From the NCBI GenBank assembly GCA_027490665.1, contig JAIXXP010000100.1, positions 1 through 34,425 on the forward strand: a stretch of DNA of 34,425 nucleotides, written 5' to 3'. Positions 21,850 through 30,606 of the stretch are shown one piece after another. Made by a program: the position numbers and the translations under genes. How positions within the stretch are numbered: position 1 is the stretch's first letter; every line of letters begins with the position of its first letter. This DNA is from Cryomorphaceae bacterium. Its GTDB lineage: Bacteria; Bacteroidota; Bacteroidia; Flavobacteriales_D; Crocinitomicaceae. The notes under the pieces are model-generated. The model searched no databases, was not told the DNA's origin, and saw only the letters and a program-made list of their open reading frames with translations.

Positions 21850-24666
21850 ATGCCTAAAGATCATTCGATCAAATCCGTCCTCATTATTGGTAGTGGTCCT
21901 ATTGTAATTGGTCAAGCCTGCGAATTCGACTACTCTGGTTCTCAAGCAGCACGCTCGCTGCGCGAAGAAGGAATTGAAGTGACACTTATCAATTCCAATC
22001 CGGCCACCATCATGACCGATAAGGTCGTTGCCGACAACATCTATCTTCAGCCTTTAGAGCCAGAAAGCATAGTCAAAATCCTCGAAAACCATCAAATAGA
22101 TGCCGTTTTGCCAACCATGGGCGGGCAAACTGCACTTAATCTTTGCATTCAATGCGACGAAATGGGCATTTGGGAGAAGCACGGCGTACGCATCATTGGT
22201 GTAGATATCAACGCTATTGAAATTACTGAAAACCGCGAGGCATTTCGCGAACTCATGCTCCAAATTGGGGTGCCAATGGCACCGCAAAAAACAGCCAAAT
22301 CTTTCCTAGAAGGCAAGGAAATCGCCCAAGAATTCGGCTTCCCGCTTTGTATCCGCCCCTCCTACACTTTAGGTGGTTCAGGAGCTAGTATCTTACACGA
22401 ACCCAAAGAATTCGACAACCTCTTAGAGCGCGGCTTACAGTTGTCTCCGATCCACGAGGTCATGATTGACAAAGCACTCTTGGGCTGGAAAGAATACGAA
22501 CTCGAGCTCTTGCGCGATGCCAACGACAACGTCGTGATCATCTGCTCCATAGAAAACTTCGACCCAATGGGCATTCACACTGGAGACTCCATCACCGTGG
22601 CGCCCGCCATGACCCTTTCAGATACCACCTTCCAAAAAATGCGCGATATGGCCATCAACATGATGCGCTCTATCGGTAATTTTGCGGGCGGTTGCAACGT
22701 GCAGTTTGCGGTTTCTCCCGATGCCAACGAAGACATCATCGCTATCGAAATCAATCCGCGCGTTTCTCGCTCTTCGGCATTGGCTTCCAAAGCTACGGGT
22801 TATCCAATTGCCAAAATTGCTTCCAAACTCGCCATTGGCTACCATCTCAACGAGCTGAGCAATCAAATCACCAAAACAACCTCTGCGCTTTTCGAACCAA
22901 CCCTAGACTACGTCATTGTCAAAATACCACGTTGGAATTTCAATAAATTCCCAGGTACCAATCGCCAACTTGGGCTTCAAATGAAGTCAGTAGGTGAGGT
23001 CATGGGCATAGGTCGCAGTTTTCAAGAAGCCTTGCAAAAAGCTTGTCAGTCCCTAGAAATCAACCGCAACGGTTTGGGAGCCGACGGCAAAGAACTTACC
23101 AATCAGAACGAAATCCTTCATTCCTTAGAATTTGCGAGCTGGAATCGCTTGTTCCACATTTATGATGCCATCAAATTGGGCATTCCCTTCAAAACCATCG
23201 TCGAAAAAACCAAAATCGACATCTGGTTCTTGAAGCAAATTGAAGATTTAATCAAGCTGGAGCGCAAAATCGAGAAGTTCCATTTGGAAAACATCCCGCA
23301 GGAGCTTCTTTTTGAAGCCAAGCAAAAAGGCTACGCAGACCGTCAAATTGCGCATCTCTTGCGTTGCCTTGAGTCGGAAGTAGCTGTCAAGCGCAAAGAC
23401 CTCGGTATCAACCGCGTCTACAAATTAGTCGACACCTGTGCGGCCGAATTTGAGGCCCTCACCCCATACTATTATTCTACTTTCGAATACGAAAACGAAA
23501 GTATAGTCAGTGAGCGTCCAAAAGTAGTTGTATTAGGTTCGGGCCCTAACCGCATAGGCCAAGGTATCGAATTCGATTATTCTTGTGTGCACGGCGTGCT
23601 CGCAGCCAAAGAATGCGGCTACGAAACCATTATGATCAACTGCAACCCCGAGACCGTCTCCACCGACTTCGATACCGCTGACAAACTCTACTTCGAGCCG
23701 GTTTTCTGGGAACACATCTACGACATCATCCAGCACGAAAAACCAATTGGCGTTATTGTACAGCTCGGCGGCCAAACTGCGCTCAAACTCGCCGAAAAAC
23801 TCCAACGCTACGGCATTCCAATTCTAGGTACGTCCTACGAGGCCCTGGACCTAGCCGAAGACCGCGGTCGTTTCTCCAAATTACTCGAGAAAAACAACGT
23901 TCCATTTCCTAAATATGGCGTCGTTGAAAGCGCTGAACAAGCCATCGAACTCTCAGAAGAGCTAGGCTTCCCGCTTTTAGTACGTCCTTCGTACGTATTA
24001 GGCGGACAAAAAATGAAAATCGTCATCAACAAAGAGGAGCTCGAGCACCATGTCGTTGACATCCTCAACGAAATGGGCAACAACCAAATCTTATTAGACC
24101 ATTTTATCGGTGGCGCTATTGAGGCAGAGGCCGATGCTATCTGCGACGGCGAAAACGTTTACATTATTGGCATCATGCAGCATATCGAGCCGGCAGGTAT
24201 TCACTCCGGCGATTCCTATGCTGTTTTACCACCTTACAACCTTGGCGATTTCGTTATCACACAAATCGAGGACATCACCAAAAAAATTGCTGTAGAGCTT
24301 AAAACAGTAGGCTTGCTCAATATTCAATTTGCTATCAAAGAAGACAAAGTATACGTCATTGAAGCCAATCCAAGAGCCTCTCGTACGGTTCCGTTCATCG
24401 CCAAAGCTTACGACGAACCTTACGTCAATTACGCTACTAAAGTCATGCTTGGTCATAGCAAAGTTACCGACTTCAACTTCCAGCCCCGCAAAGAAGGCTA
24501 TGCCATCAAAATTCCGGTGTTCTCTTACGAGAAATTCCCTGATGTAAAGAAAGAATTAGGTCCAGAAATGAAATCTACCGGTGAGGCCATCCGCTTTATC
24601 AAAGATTTAAAGGATCCGTTCTTTACCAAAATTTACTCAGAGCGAAATATGCACCTATCGCGTTAA
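21850..24666 (+). CDS. carB: Carbamoyl-phosphate synthase large subunit, short form without C-terminal allosteric domain
   Basis: CarB makes carbamoyl phosphate from ammonia (delivered by CarA), bicarbonate and 2 ATP for pyrimidine and arginine synthesis. The N-terminal half starts VLIIGSGPIVIGQACEFDYS with ATP-grasp 1 (RPSYTLGGSG, IEINPRVSRSSALASKATGYP). The oligomerisation region lies around 400-540. The second half restarts near residue 559 (VVVLGSGPNRIGQGIEFDYS) with ATP-grasp 2 (RPSYVLGGQKM, IEANPRASRTVPFIAKA). The protein is 938 residues, against about 1073 in E. coli, and stops soon after the GPEMKSTGEA motif. The ~130-residue methylglyoxal-synthase-like domain that binds UMP, IMP and ornithine is therefore absent. 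The TAA is followed by a terminator, so this is not a frameshift artefact within the window. carA is not nearby. Confidence 0.96.
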   Translation: MPKDHSIKSVLIIGSGPIVIGQACEFDYSGSQAARSLREEGIEVTLINSNPATIMTDKVVADNIYLQPLEPESIVKILENHQIDAVLPTMGGQTALNLCIQCDEMGIWEKHGVRIIGVDINAIEITENREAFRELMLQIGVPMAPQKTAKSFLEGKEIAQEFGFPLCIRPSYTLGGSGASILHEPKEFDNLLERGLQLSPIHEVMIDKALLGWKEYELELLRDANDNVVIICSIENFDPMGIHTGDSITVAPAMTLSDTTFQKMRDMAINMMRSIGNFAGGCNVQFAVSPDANEDIIAIEINPRVSRSSALASKATGYPIAKIASKLAIGYHLNELSNQITKTTSALFEPTLDYVIVKIPRWNFNKFPGTNRQLGLQMKSVGEVMGIGRSFQEALQKACQSLEINRNGLGADGKELTNQNEILHSLEFASWNRLFHIYDAIKLGIPFKTIVEKTKIDIWFLKQIEDLIKLERKIEKFHLENIPQELLFEAKQKGYADRQIAHLLRCLESEVAVKRKDLGINRVYKLVDTCAAEFEALTPYYYSTFEYENESIVSERPKVVVLGSGPNRIGQGIEFDYSCVHGVLAAKECGYETIMINCNPETVSTDFDTADKLYFEPVFWEHIYDIIQHEKPIGVIVQLGGQTALKLAEKLQRYGIPILGTSYEALDLAEDRGRFSKLLEKNNVPFPKYGVVESAEQAIELSEELGFPLLVRPSYVLGGQKMKIVINKEELEHHVVDILNEMGNNQILLDHFIGGAIEAEADAICDGENVYIIGIMQHIEPAGIHSGDSYAVLPPYNLGDFVITQIEDITKKIAVELKTVGLLNIQFAIKEDKVYVIEANPRASRTVPFIAKAYDEPYVNYATKVMLGHSKVTDFNFQPRKEGYAIKIPVFSYEKFPDVKKELGPEMKSTGEAIRFIKDLKDPFFTKIYSERNMHLSR

Positions 24667-24673
24667 GTTTCCT

Positions 24674-24703
24674 GCCGTGGTCTTTCATTAGGCCACGGCT
24701 TTT
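24674..24703 (+). terminator. Intrinsic terminator of carB
   Basis: GCCGTGG (24674-24680) pairs with CCACGGC (24693-24699), with two further pairs possible (U-G and C-G) around an 8-base loop. Four T follow (24700-24703). Confidence 0.8.
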
Positions 24704-24705
24704 CG

Positions 24706-24713
24706 TATATTTG
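24706..24713 (+). promoter_or_regulatory. -7 box (TATATTTG) of the polyprenyl synthase-lipoprotein-dnaG unit
   Basis: TATATTTG matches TAnnTTTG, starts two bases after the carB terminator T-tract, and ends four bases before the ATG at 24718. No -33 TTG is seen; that region is the terminator hairpin. Confidence 0.45.
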
Positions 24714-24717
24714 TTAG

Positions 24718-25689
24718 ATGCAGCGCCTAGACGACATCACAGCACCCATTCAGCAAGAATTACTCGATTTTGAAATCCACTTTCAAAATGCGATGCACGC
24801 CGATGTTGCGCTACTAGACAAAGTAACCAGCTATATCGTTAAGCGCAAGGGAAAGCAACTGCGCCCTATGTTCGTCTTTTTGAGCGCCAAAATGCTCGGC
24901 GACATCAACCCAATTACTTTTGATGCCACTACGCTTGTAGAGCTTTTACACACCGCCACTCTTGTCCATGACGACGTCGTTGACGACGCAGCCGAAAGGC
25001 GCGGTTTTTTCTCTGTCAACGCGCTTTGGAAAAACAAAATTGCGGTGCTCGTTGGCGACTACATGCTTTCGCGCATTTTGCTTATTTCTATTGAAAAGCG
25101 CAACCTTGACCTCCTTGAAATTGTTGCTCGCGCTGTACAAGAAATGTCAGAAGGTGAGCTGCTTCAAATTGAAAAAGCACGTCACCTAGACATCACCGAA
25201 GAGGTTTATTACGAAGTCATCCGCAAAAAAACCGCATCGCTCATTGCCACATGCTGCGAGGCAGGGGCCCTCAGTGTAGGTGCGCAAGCAGATCGTGCTC
25301 GGATGCGCCAGTTTGGCGAACTCATTGGCCTCGCTTTTCAAATCAAAGACGACATCTTTGACTACGGCACGGGTGAACATATCGGCAAGCCAACAGGCAT
25401 CGATATCCGCGAGCAAAAAATGACACTCCCGCTCATTTTTGCTTTGCAAAATGCAACACCTGCCATTCAAAAAGAACTACGTTACATCATTAAAAACGAA
25501 TACGACGTCAGTCACCGCGTGCAGCGCGCCATTCAACTTGTGTGGGAATCCGGCGGGGTGCAGTACGCACAAAAACGCATGGAAGCCCTCGCTGCTCAGG
25601 CACTAGAAATTTTAAGTTCGTACCCCGACAGCACCGCAAAAGCTTCGTTAATAGGCTTGGTCGCCTATACCATGAACCGTGAAAAATAA
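24718..25689 (+). CDS. Long-chain polyprenyl diphosphate synthase (IspB-like)
   Basis: This 323-residue trans-prenyltransferase extends FPP or GGPP with isopentenyl diphosphate, giving the side chain of menaquinone. KGKQLRPMFVFLSAKML binds the pyrophosphate. The first Asp-rich motif is LVHDDVVDDAAERRG and the second is QIKDDIFDYGTG. The fifth residue before the first motif is Ala (HTATLVHDD), a small residue typical of long-chain rather than farnesyl synthases. Exact chain length cannot be read. The ATG at 24718 lies directly behind a -7 box. The lipoprotein gene begins four bases after the stop and dnaG follows that, forming one apparent transcription unit. Confidence 0.92.
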   Translation: MQRLDDITAPIQQELLDFEIHFQNAMHADVALLDKVTSYIVKRKGKQLRPMFVFLSAKMLGDINPITFDATTLVELLHTATLVHDDVVDDAAERRGFFSVNALWKNKIAVLVGDYMLSRILLISIEKRNLDLLEIVARAVQEMSEGELLQIEKARHLDITEEVYYEVIRKKTASLIATCCEAGALSVGAQADRARMRQFGELIGLAFQIKDDIFDYGTGEHIGKPTGIDIREQKMTLPLIFALQNATPAIQKELRYIIKNEYDVSHRVQRAIQLVWESGGVQYAQKRMEALAAQALEILSSYPDSTAKASLIGLVAYTMNREK

Positions 25690-25693
25690 TTCC

Positions 25694-26098
25694 ATGAAAC
25701 ACTTATTCATTATACTTCTTGTCCTTTTGACAATTATTTTGCCTGCTTGCACAGATGAAAAAAACAAAGAAACCAATAAGGAAGTGGCTCCAGAAGAGCT
25801 CGTCGAAATCAAAGATGGCCATTACAAAGAATGGTATCCAGGTAAAAAACAATTGAAATACCAAGGCGAACTCAATCAAAAAGGAGACCGCGAAGGCAAA
25901 TGGAATTTCTACAGCGAAAAAGGAACCCTTCTTTCTTTCACTTTTTACAATGCTGGAAAGAAAAACGGCTATTCTGTGGTGAAATATCCGAACGGAAAAA
26001 TTCACTATTACGGAGAGTATAAAGACGATCAAATGGTTGGCGAATGGATAACCTACGACCAACAAGGACAGAAAACCGTTAAAAACTTCAATCCGTAA
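25694..26098 (+). CDS. Lipoprotein with YwqK/MORN-like repeats
   Basis: This 134-residue lipoprotein has an N-terminal signal (MKHLFIILLVLLTIILPAC) that ends in the lipobox LPAC, so lipidation at that Cys is predicted. The mature part has about three MORN-like repeats: GHYKEWYPGKKQLKYQGE, then GKWNFYSEKGTLLSF, and YPNGKIHYYGEYKDDQMVGE. Databases often call this family a YwqK antitoxin, but nothing here suggests a toxin partner. The start at 25694 gives the signal peptide at the very N-terminus; an ATG at 25679 would overlap the preceding gene. It sits four bases after the prenyl synthase and directly abuts dnaG. Function unknown. Confidence 0.8.
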   Translation: MKHLFIILLVLLTIILPACTDEKNKETNKEVAPEELVEIKDGHYKEWYPGKKQLKYQGELNQKGDREGKWNFYSEKGTLLSFTFYNAGKKNGYSVVKYPNGKIHYYGEYKDDQMVGEWITYDQQGQKTVKNFNP

Positions 26099-28057
26099 AT
26101 GAGTAAAATTCCGCCGCATATTGTTGATCAAATTCTACAGACCGCCCGCATTGAAGAGGTGATCGGAGAATTTGTGCAACTCAAGCGCGCGGGTTCTAAT
26201 CTCAAAGGGCTTAGCCCCTTCACCGACGAAAAAACTCCTTCGTTTGTCGTTTCTCCTGCCAAGCAAATCTTCAAGTGTTTTTCTACTGGAAAGGGCGGAA
26301 ACGCAGCAAGTTTTTTAATGGAAAAAGAGCACTTCAGCTATCCTGAAGCACTCAGGTGGTTGGCCAAGCGCTACAACATCGAAGTACCAGAAGAGCGAGA
26401 AGCCACAGCAGAGGAACTCGCTGCGCTCAATGAACGCGAGAGTTTCCTTATCATCAATGAGTTTGCTAAAAATGCTTTTTCAGAGATGCTCCTCAACTCC
26501 CAAGAGGGTAAGGCCATTGGTTTGTCTTATTTTGAAGAACGCGGTTTTACGCGCGCTACCATAGACAAATTCCAACTTGGCTACTGCCTAAACACCGGCT
26601 CTGCCTTTACCGACCTCGCACTCGAGAAAGGATACAACAAAGATTACTTAGAAGCTATTGGCCTCACCAAGTCAAAAGACGAACGCACCTTTGACTTTTT
26701 CAAAGGCCGAGTTATGTTCCCAATTCACAGCGTTTCGGGTCGTGTATTAGGCTTTGGTGGCCGAACCTTACTTTCCGATAAAAAAGTCGCCAAATATTTC
26801 AACTCTCCCGAGAGCATTATCTACAACAAGAGCGAAATCCTCTATGGTTTGTATTTTGCTAAAGGAGATATCGTCAAGTACAACGAATGTTTGCTCTGTG
26901 AAGGCTATACCGACGTCATCAGTATGCACCAAGCAGGCATCCAAAACGTGGTGTCGTCTTCAGGTACATCTTTAACAAAAGAACAAGTCAAATTAGTCAG
27001 TCGCTACACCAAAAACCTAACCATTCTCTACGACGGCGACGCCGCAGGTATCAAAGCCAGTTTCCGCGGTATCGACCTCATTTTAGAAGAAGGCCTCAAC
27101 GTGAAGGTTGTTCTTTTTCCAGATGGCGAAGACCCAGACTCCTTCTCCAAATCCAGGTCTTCGGCTGAGTTAAGCGCCTATATCGCCGGTCATAAACAAG
27201 ATTTCATTTCTTTTAAGGCCAGTATTTTGCTTGCCGATGGCGCCAACGACCCAATTCTTCGGGCTGGGCTCATTAAAGACATCGTGCATTCGGTTTCTCT
27301 CATTCCAGATCAAATCACGCGCTCTGTCTATGTTCAACAGCTAGCCCAACAATTTGATATTTCGGAGTCTATTGTGCAGTCTGAATTGCTCAATTTGCGC
27401 AAGTCTGCCATGGCCAAAACCTATCAAGACCCTGCAATTGGTGCCATAGAACTTCCCAAAAATCCGGCACCACAATCCTTAGAAGCGTCACAAGAAACAG
27501 CCGCTGACCACACCATTTTTGAAGCTGAACTCATTCGAGTACTGATCAAATACGGAACACGCGCACTCATTTGGCAAGAGCCAGGGCAAACCGAAACCCA
27601 AACCAGCGTCATCGAACTCATTGTACATGAACTTCAAAAAGACGAGCTCTTCTTTGAGAATCCGCTCTATGAAGAAATTTACCGCATCTTTGAAAAAGGC
27701 GCTTTAGAGGAGCAAACACTCTATGAATCTAGTTTCTTCTTGCGCCATGAAAACCAGCAAATTGTCCAATTTGTAGCCGACATAGAAGCCCAAGAACAAG
27801 AACTGAGTCATAACTGGGTGGCGCGCTACAAAATTCAAACAAAGTCTGAGTCCGACGACCTCTATCAAACGGTAGTTGAGGTCATCTATCGGTTTAAATT
27901 AGCCTTTGTGGAGCAAAAGATCAATCAAATCCGCGCCGAGTTAAACCAAGACACTTTAAAAGACGACGACCTTCTTTTGGCGCTCGGCGAACTTGTGAGC
28001 CTTGAAAAGGTCAAGATGCTACTCTCAGAACAAATCGGAATTACCTTAATTCGCTGA
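26099..28057 (+). CDS. dnaG: DNA primase, zinc-ligand-poor Bacteroidota form
   Basis: DnaG synthesises RNA primers at the replication fork with the DnaB helicase. The 652-residue protein has the CHC2-type N-terminal domain, the catalytic core with Toprim (EGYTDVISMHQAG, then LYDGDAAGIKA and PDGEDPDSF), and a C-terminal helicase-binding region from about 480. The zinc-ribbon equivalent reads GLSPFTDEKTPSF and KCFSTGKGG. Ser39, Thr42 and Thr63 stand where the usual Cys, His and Cys ligands occur, and only Cys60 remains, so zinc binding is very unlikely. The acidic Toprim residues are intact, so the enzyme should be active. The ATG follows the lipoprotein stop with no gap. Confidence 0.95.
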   Translation: MSKIPPHIVDQILQTARIEEVIGEFVQLKRAGSNLKGLSPFTDEKTPSFVVSPAKQIFKCFSTGKGGNAASFLMEKEHFSYPEALRWLAKRYNIEVPEEREATAEELAALNERESFLIINEFAKNAFSEMLLNSQEGKAIGLSYFEERGFTRATIDKFQLGYCLNTGSAFTDLALEKGYNKDYLEAIGLTKSKDERTFDFFKGRVMFPIHSVSGRVLGFGGRTLLSDKKVAKYFNSPESIIYNKSEILYGLYFAKGDIVKYNECLLCEGYTDVISMHQAGIQNVVSSSGTSLTKEQVKLVSRYTKNLTILYDGDAAGIKASFRGIDLILEEGLNVKVVLFPDGEDPDSFSKSRSSAELSAYIAGHKQDFISFKASILLADGANDPILRAGLIKDIVHSVSLIPDQITRSVYVQQLAQQFDISESIVQSELLNLRKSAMAKTYQDPAIGAIELPKNPAPQSLEASQETAADHTIFEAELIRVLIKYGTRALIWQEPGQTETQTSVIELIVHELQKDELFFENPLYEEIYRIFEKGALEEQTLYESSFFLRHENQQIVQFVADIEAQEQELSHNWVARYKIQTKSESDDLYQTVVEVIYRFKLAFVEQKINQIRAELNQDTLKDDDLLLALGELVSLEKVKMLLSEQIGITLIR

Positions 28058-28058
28058 C

Positions 28059-29183
28059 ATGTTTGCAGAAACCCTATTTTATATTGGCCCATACAAAATT
28101 TGCTTTTGGAATCTTATTTTTCTAATACTCATATTTTTGGCGGCGGTAATCCTGCGCCGCTTGGTTCATAAGGCCTTAAAAGGTTATGTCAAAAGTGCCA
28201 ACCTCCAGCTAGAAGCCAAGCAAATGGCCCGCTTGCGCTTGGTGAGCCAGAGTGTTTATTTATTGGCAATTTATGTGGCTATACTTAGCTTTCGCTACAA
28301 CAACGGTCACGTCACTTTCAACGATTTCTTGCGCTTCAAACTCCTTTCTTTTGACAGCTTCAAAATAGATTTTGCCGACATCTTAATTGTCATTTCCGTC
28401 TTTTTTGGTGCCAAAATTGCCACTAACCTTACGCGACTCTATTTTGCGCGCCGTTTCAAAAACAACCCCAACATTGATGGAGGTACGGAATTTGTCTATA
28501 ATCAGCTTGCTAAATACTTTATTTATGTAAGCTCTGTCTTACTTTGCTTCAAGCTGCTCGGTATAGATCTTATGATTTTACTGACCAGCTCTGTTGGTCT
28601 TTTGGTGGGCCTAGGGCTCGGGCTTCAGGATGTTTTCAAAGACATGATTGCCGGAATTGTCTTGCTTTTCGAGGGTAATTTAAGGGTTGGTGATATCGTC
28701 GAGATCAACGGGAAAACCAAACCAGCTTCCCAAAGCAACGAGTCTATGGTGGCCAAAATAGTCAAGATCAATGTGCGCACTACTCAAATCCAGACCCGCG
28801 AAGGAAATGTACTCATTATTCCCAATACGCACCTCACTCAAGACCGCATTGAAAATTGGAGCCATGGCTCCGAACTGACCCGCTTTACTATCAAATTAGC
28901 AGTGGCGTACGGTGCCGACCTCACTTTAATTGAACGCTTGCTCAAGCAGGCAGCATTGGCGCATCCTAAAGTCAAAAAAAACAATCCCGTTATGGTAAGG
29001 CTCGCCGATTTTGGCGACGCAGGTCTAGAACTCGAACTCGTCTTTTGGGCCGATCAAAGTTGGGATATCAATAACTATAAGTCTGAAATCAGGTTTGAAA
29101 TCGACCGCCTTTTTAGAGCCTATTCCATTGAAATTCCTTATCCGCAGCGCGTGCTGCATCAGGCTCCTCAGCGCAATTCATAA
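28059..29183 (+). CDS. MscS-family mechanosensitive ion channel
   Basis: This 374-residue inner-membrane protein opens with hydrophobic segments near residues 15-32, 64-83 and 104-122. The pore-lining helix follows ([27 protein letters not shown]), with the Gly-rich GLGLGLQD pattern of MscS. The MscS beta domain continues with [35 protein letters not shown] and a C-terminal alpha/beta domain. Such channels release solutes on hypo-osmotic shock. The ATG is one base after the dnaG stop, so the gene is probably in the same unit. Its last 16 bases overlap the 3' end of the convergent pdxJ gene. Confidence 0.93.
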   Translation: MFAETLFYIGPYKICFWNLIFLILIFLAAVILRRLVHKALKGYVKSANLQLEAKQMARLRLVSQSVYLLAIYVAILSFRYNNGHVTFNDFLRFKLLSFDSFKIDFADILIVISVFFGAKIATNLTRLYFARRFKNNPNIDGGTEFVYNQLAKYFIYVSSVLLCFKLLGIDLMILLTSSVGLLVGLGLGLQDVFKDMIAGIVLLFEGNLRVGDIVEINGKTKPASQSNESMVAKIVKINVRTTQIQTREGNVLIIPNTHLTQDRIENWSHGSELTRFTIKLAVAYGADLTLIERLLKQAALAHPKVKKNNPVMVRLADFGDAGLELELVFWADQSWDINNYKSEIRFEIDRLFRAYSIEIPYPQRVLHQAPQRNS

Positions 29184-29881
29184 AGATACCTCTGGATGGT
29201 GTTTTCAATGCCCAAGTAGAGCGCATCTGAAATCAGTGCATGGCCAATAGAAACTTCGTCGAGAGCACAAAGTTCAGCTTTCAGAAATGCTAAATTTTCC
29301 AAACTAAGGTCATGGCCTGCATTGATGCCCAAGCCTAAATTCAGCGCGTGTTGTGCCGCCAACTTATATGGCGCAACAGCTGCAGTTTTGTCAGTGCTGT
29401 ACTGTTCGGCGTAAGGGCCAGTGTAAAATTCAATGCGTTCAGCCCCGAGTGCTTTGGCTTGGTCGAGTTGTGAGAGGTTGGTTTCCATGAACAGCGACAC
29501 CCGAACGCCTAAAGCCTGAATTTGAGCAATAATTGGTTCGAGGAATTTGGCTTGGCTAATGCAATCCCAACCCGCGTTGGAGGTGAGTACCCCAGGAGGA
29601 TCAGGTACCAAAGTGGCCTGAGCAGGGCGGAGGTCTTTGATGAGTTGTAGGTAGCGCGCATCAGGGTAGCCTTCTATATTGAACTCCGTTTGAATATAGT
29701 CGTGAAGGTCGTAGCAATCTTGGGTGGTAATATGGCGTTCATCGGGTCTGGGATGCACGGTAATTCCTTGGGCGCCGAATCTTTCGGCGTCCAACGCAAA
29801 TTGCAATACGTTAGGTGTTTGACCTCCACGTGCATTGCGCAAGGTTGCGATTTTATTGATATTCACGCTGAGTCTGGTCAT
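29168..29881 (-). CDS. pdxJ: Pyridoxine 5'-phosphate synthase
   Basis: PdxJ condenses 1-deoxy-D-xylulose 5-phosphate with 3-amino-2-oxopropyl phosphate to make pyridoxine 5'-phosphate, the last ring-forming step of the DXP-dependent vitamin B6 route. The 237-residue TIM barrel shows [17 protein letters not shown] at the start, [45 protein letters not shown] and [14 protein letters not shown]. The start is the ATG at 29881 (MTRLSVNIN); an upstream in-frame ATG at 29902 would add seven residues. A TACTTTTG box lies 18 bases upstream. The gene converges on the MscS gene with overlapping ends, and is divergent from the CBS/NAD kinase operon. Confidence 0.95.
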   Translation of the reverse strand: MTRLSVNINKIATLRNARGGQTPNVLQFALDAERFGAQGITVHPRPDERHITTQDCYDLHDYIQTEFNIEGYPDARYLQLIKDLRPAQATLVPDPPGVLTSNAGWDCISQAKFLEPIIAQIQALGVRVSLFMETNLSQLDQAKALGAERIEFYTGPYAEQYSTDKTAAVAPYKLAAQHALNLGLGINAGHDLSLENLAFLKAELCALDEVSIGHALISDALYLGIENTIQRYLYELR

Positions 29882-29899
29882 GGCACAATAATTGAGTTG

Positions 29900-29907
29900 C
29901 AAAAGTA
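29900..29907 (-). promoter_or_regulatory. Candidate -7 box (TACTTTTG) of pdxJ
   Basis: On the minus strand TACTTTTG matches TAnnTTTG exactly and ends 18 bases before the pdxJ ATG. A properly spaced -33 TTG is not obvious. Confidence 0.4.
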
Positions 29908-29943
29908 CGAAACATTCAAGGAATTTAGTATTTTGCGCCCACT

Positions 29944-30606
29944 ATGAGAGCTTCTAACATACTTTCAGATCAAATACCGCCATTATTGCATACCGATACC
30001 GGTGAAAAAGCACTATTTTGGATGGATGAATTTCAGGTCAATCACCTTCCCGTTCTTAAAAATGGAAATTTCGTAGGTCTTGTTTCCGAATCCGAATTAC
30101 TCGATCAATCCGACCTCGATCAAAGTCTCGATCAGTTATTTCAGCACCTTCCGCGTCCTTTTGCCTTTTCCGATGCGCACTTATTTGATTTACTCCAACA
30201 TTTCGCACTTTTCAAATTAACGGTTCTTCCTGTCCTGGACCGCCAGGAAAATTACTTAGGTGTTATTAGTGCGCAAGAATTACTGCAATTGTTGGCAGAA
30301 ACCAGCGGGCTCAATGAGTCAGGTTCTCTTTTGGTCCTGGAAATGAATGCCAACGACTACACCTTAGCACAAATTGCACAAATTGTCGAAAGCAATCAGG
30401 CCAAAATCCTGAATTTATTTGTAAGTAATATCCCAGATAGTACTAAAATTCAAGTCAATTTGCGCCTCAATCAACAAAACCTAAGTGCAATTATCCGTAC
30501 CTTTGAGCGCTATGATTACCAAGTGCTAGCGAGCTTTCAAGACAGTCAACAACCAGACGAACTCCAAGAGCGCTACCAAGAACTCATGCATTATTTGAGC
30601 ATGTAA
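29944..30606 (+). CDS. CBS-domain protein
   Basis: This 220-residue soluble protein has paired CBS motifs in the first ~125 residues: EKALFWMDEFQVNHLPVLKN with FVGLVSESELL, then LFKLTVLPVLDRQENYLGVI with SAQELLQLL. CBS pairs usually bind adenosyl nucleotides such as AMP, ATP or NAD derivatives. The C-terminal ~90 residues (LVLEMNANDYTLAQIAQIVE) resemble an ACT-like regulatory fold, but I would not insist on that. The stop and the NAD kinase ATG share one base (TAATG), so the two are translationally coupled. A role as a nucleotide sensor linked to NADP synthesis is inference from position only. Confidence 0.85.
   Translation: MRASNILSDQIPPLLHTDTGEKALFWMDEFQVNHLPVLKNGNFVGLVSESELLDQSDLDQSLDQLFQHLPRPFAFSDAHLFDLLQHFALFKLTVLPVLDRQENYLGVISAQELLQLLAETSGLNESGSLLVLEMNANDYTLAQIAQIVESNQAKILNLFVSNIPDSTKIQVNLRLNQQNLSAIIRTFERYDYQVLASFQDSQQPDELQERYQELMHYLSM

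Noticed and set aside
23533-23805. Open frame on the minus strand inside carB
   Set aside because: It is a shadow of a strongly conserved gene, with no promoter or recognisable protein.
25694-26098. Toxin-antitoxin system suggested by YwqK-like similarity
   Set aside because: The protein has a lipoprotein signal and no candidate toxin gene is adjacent.
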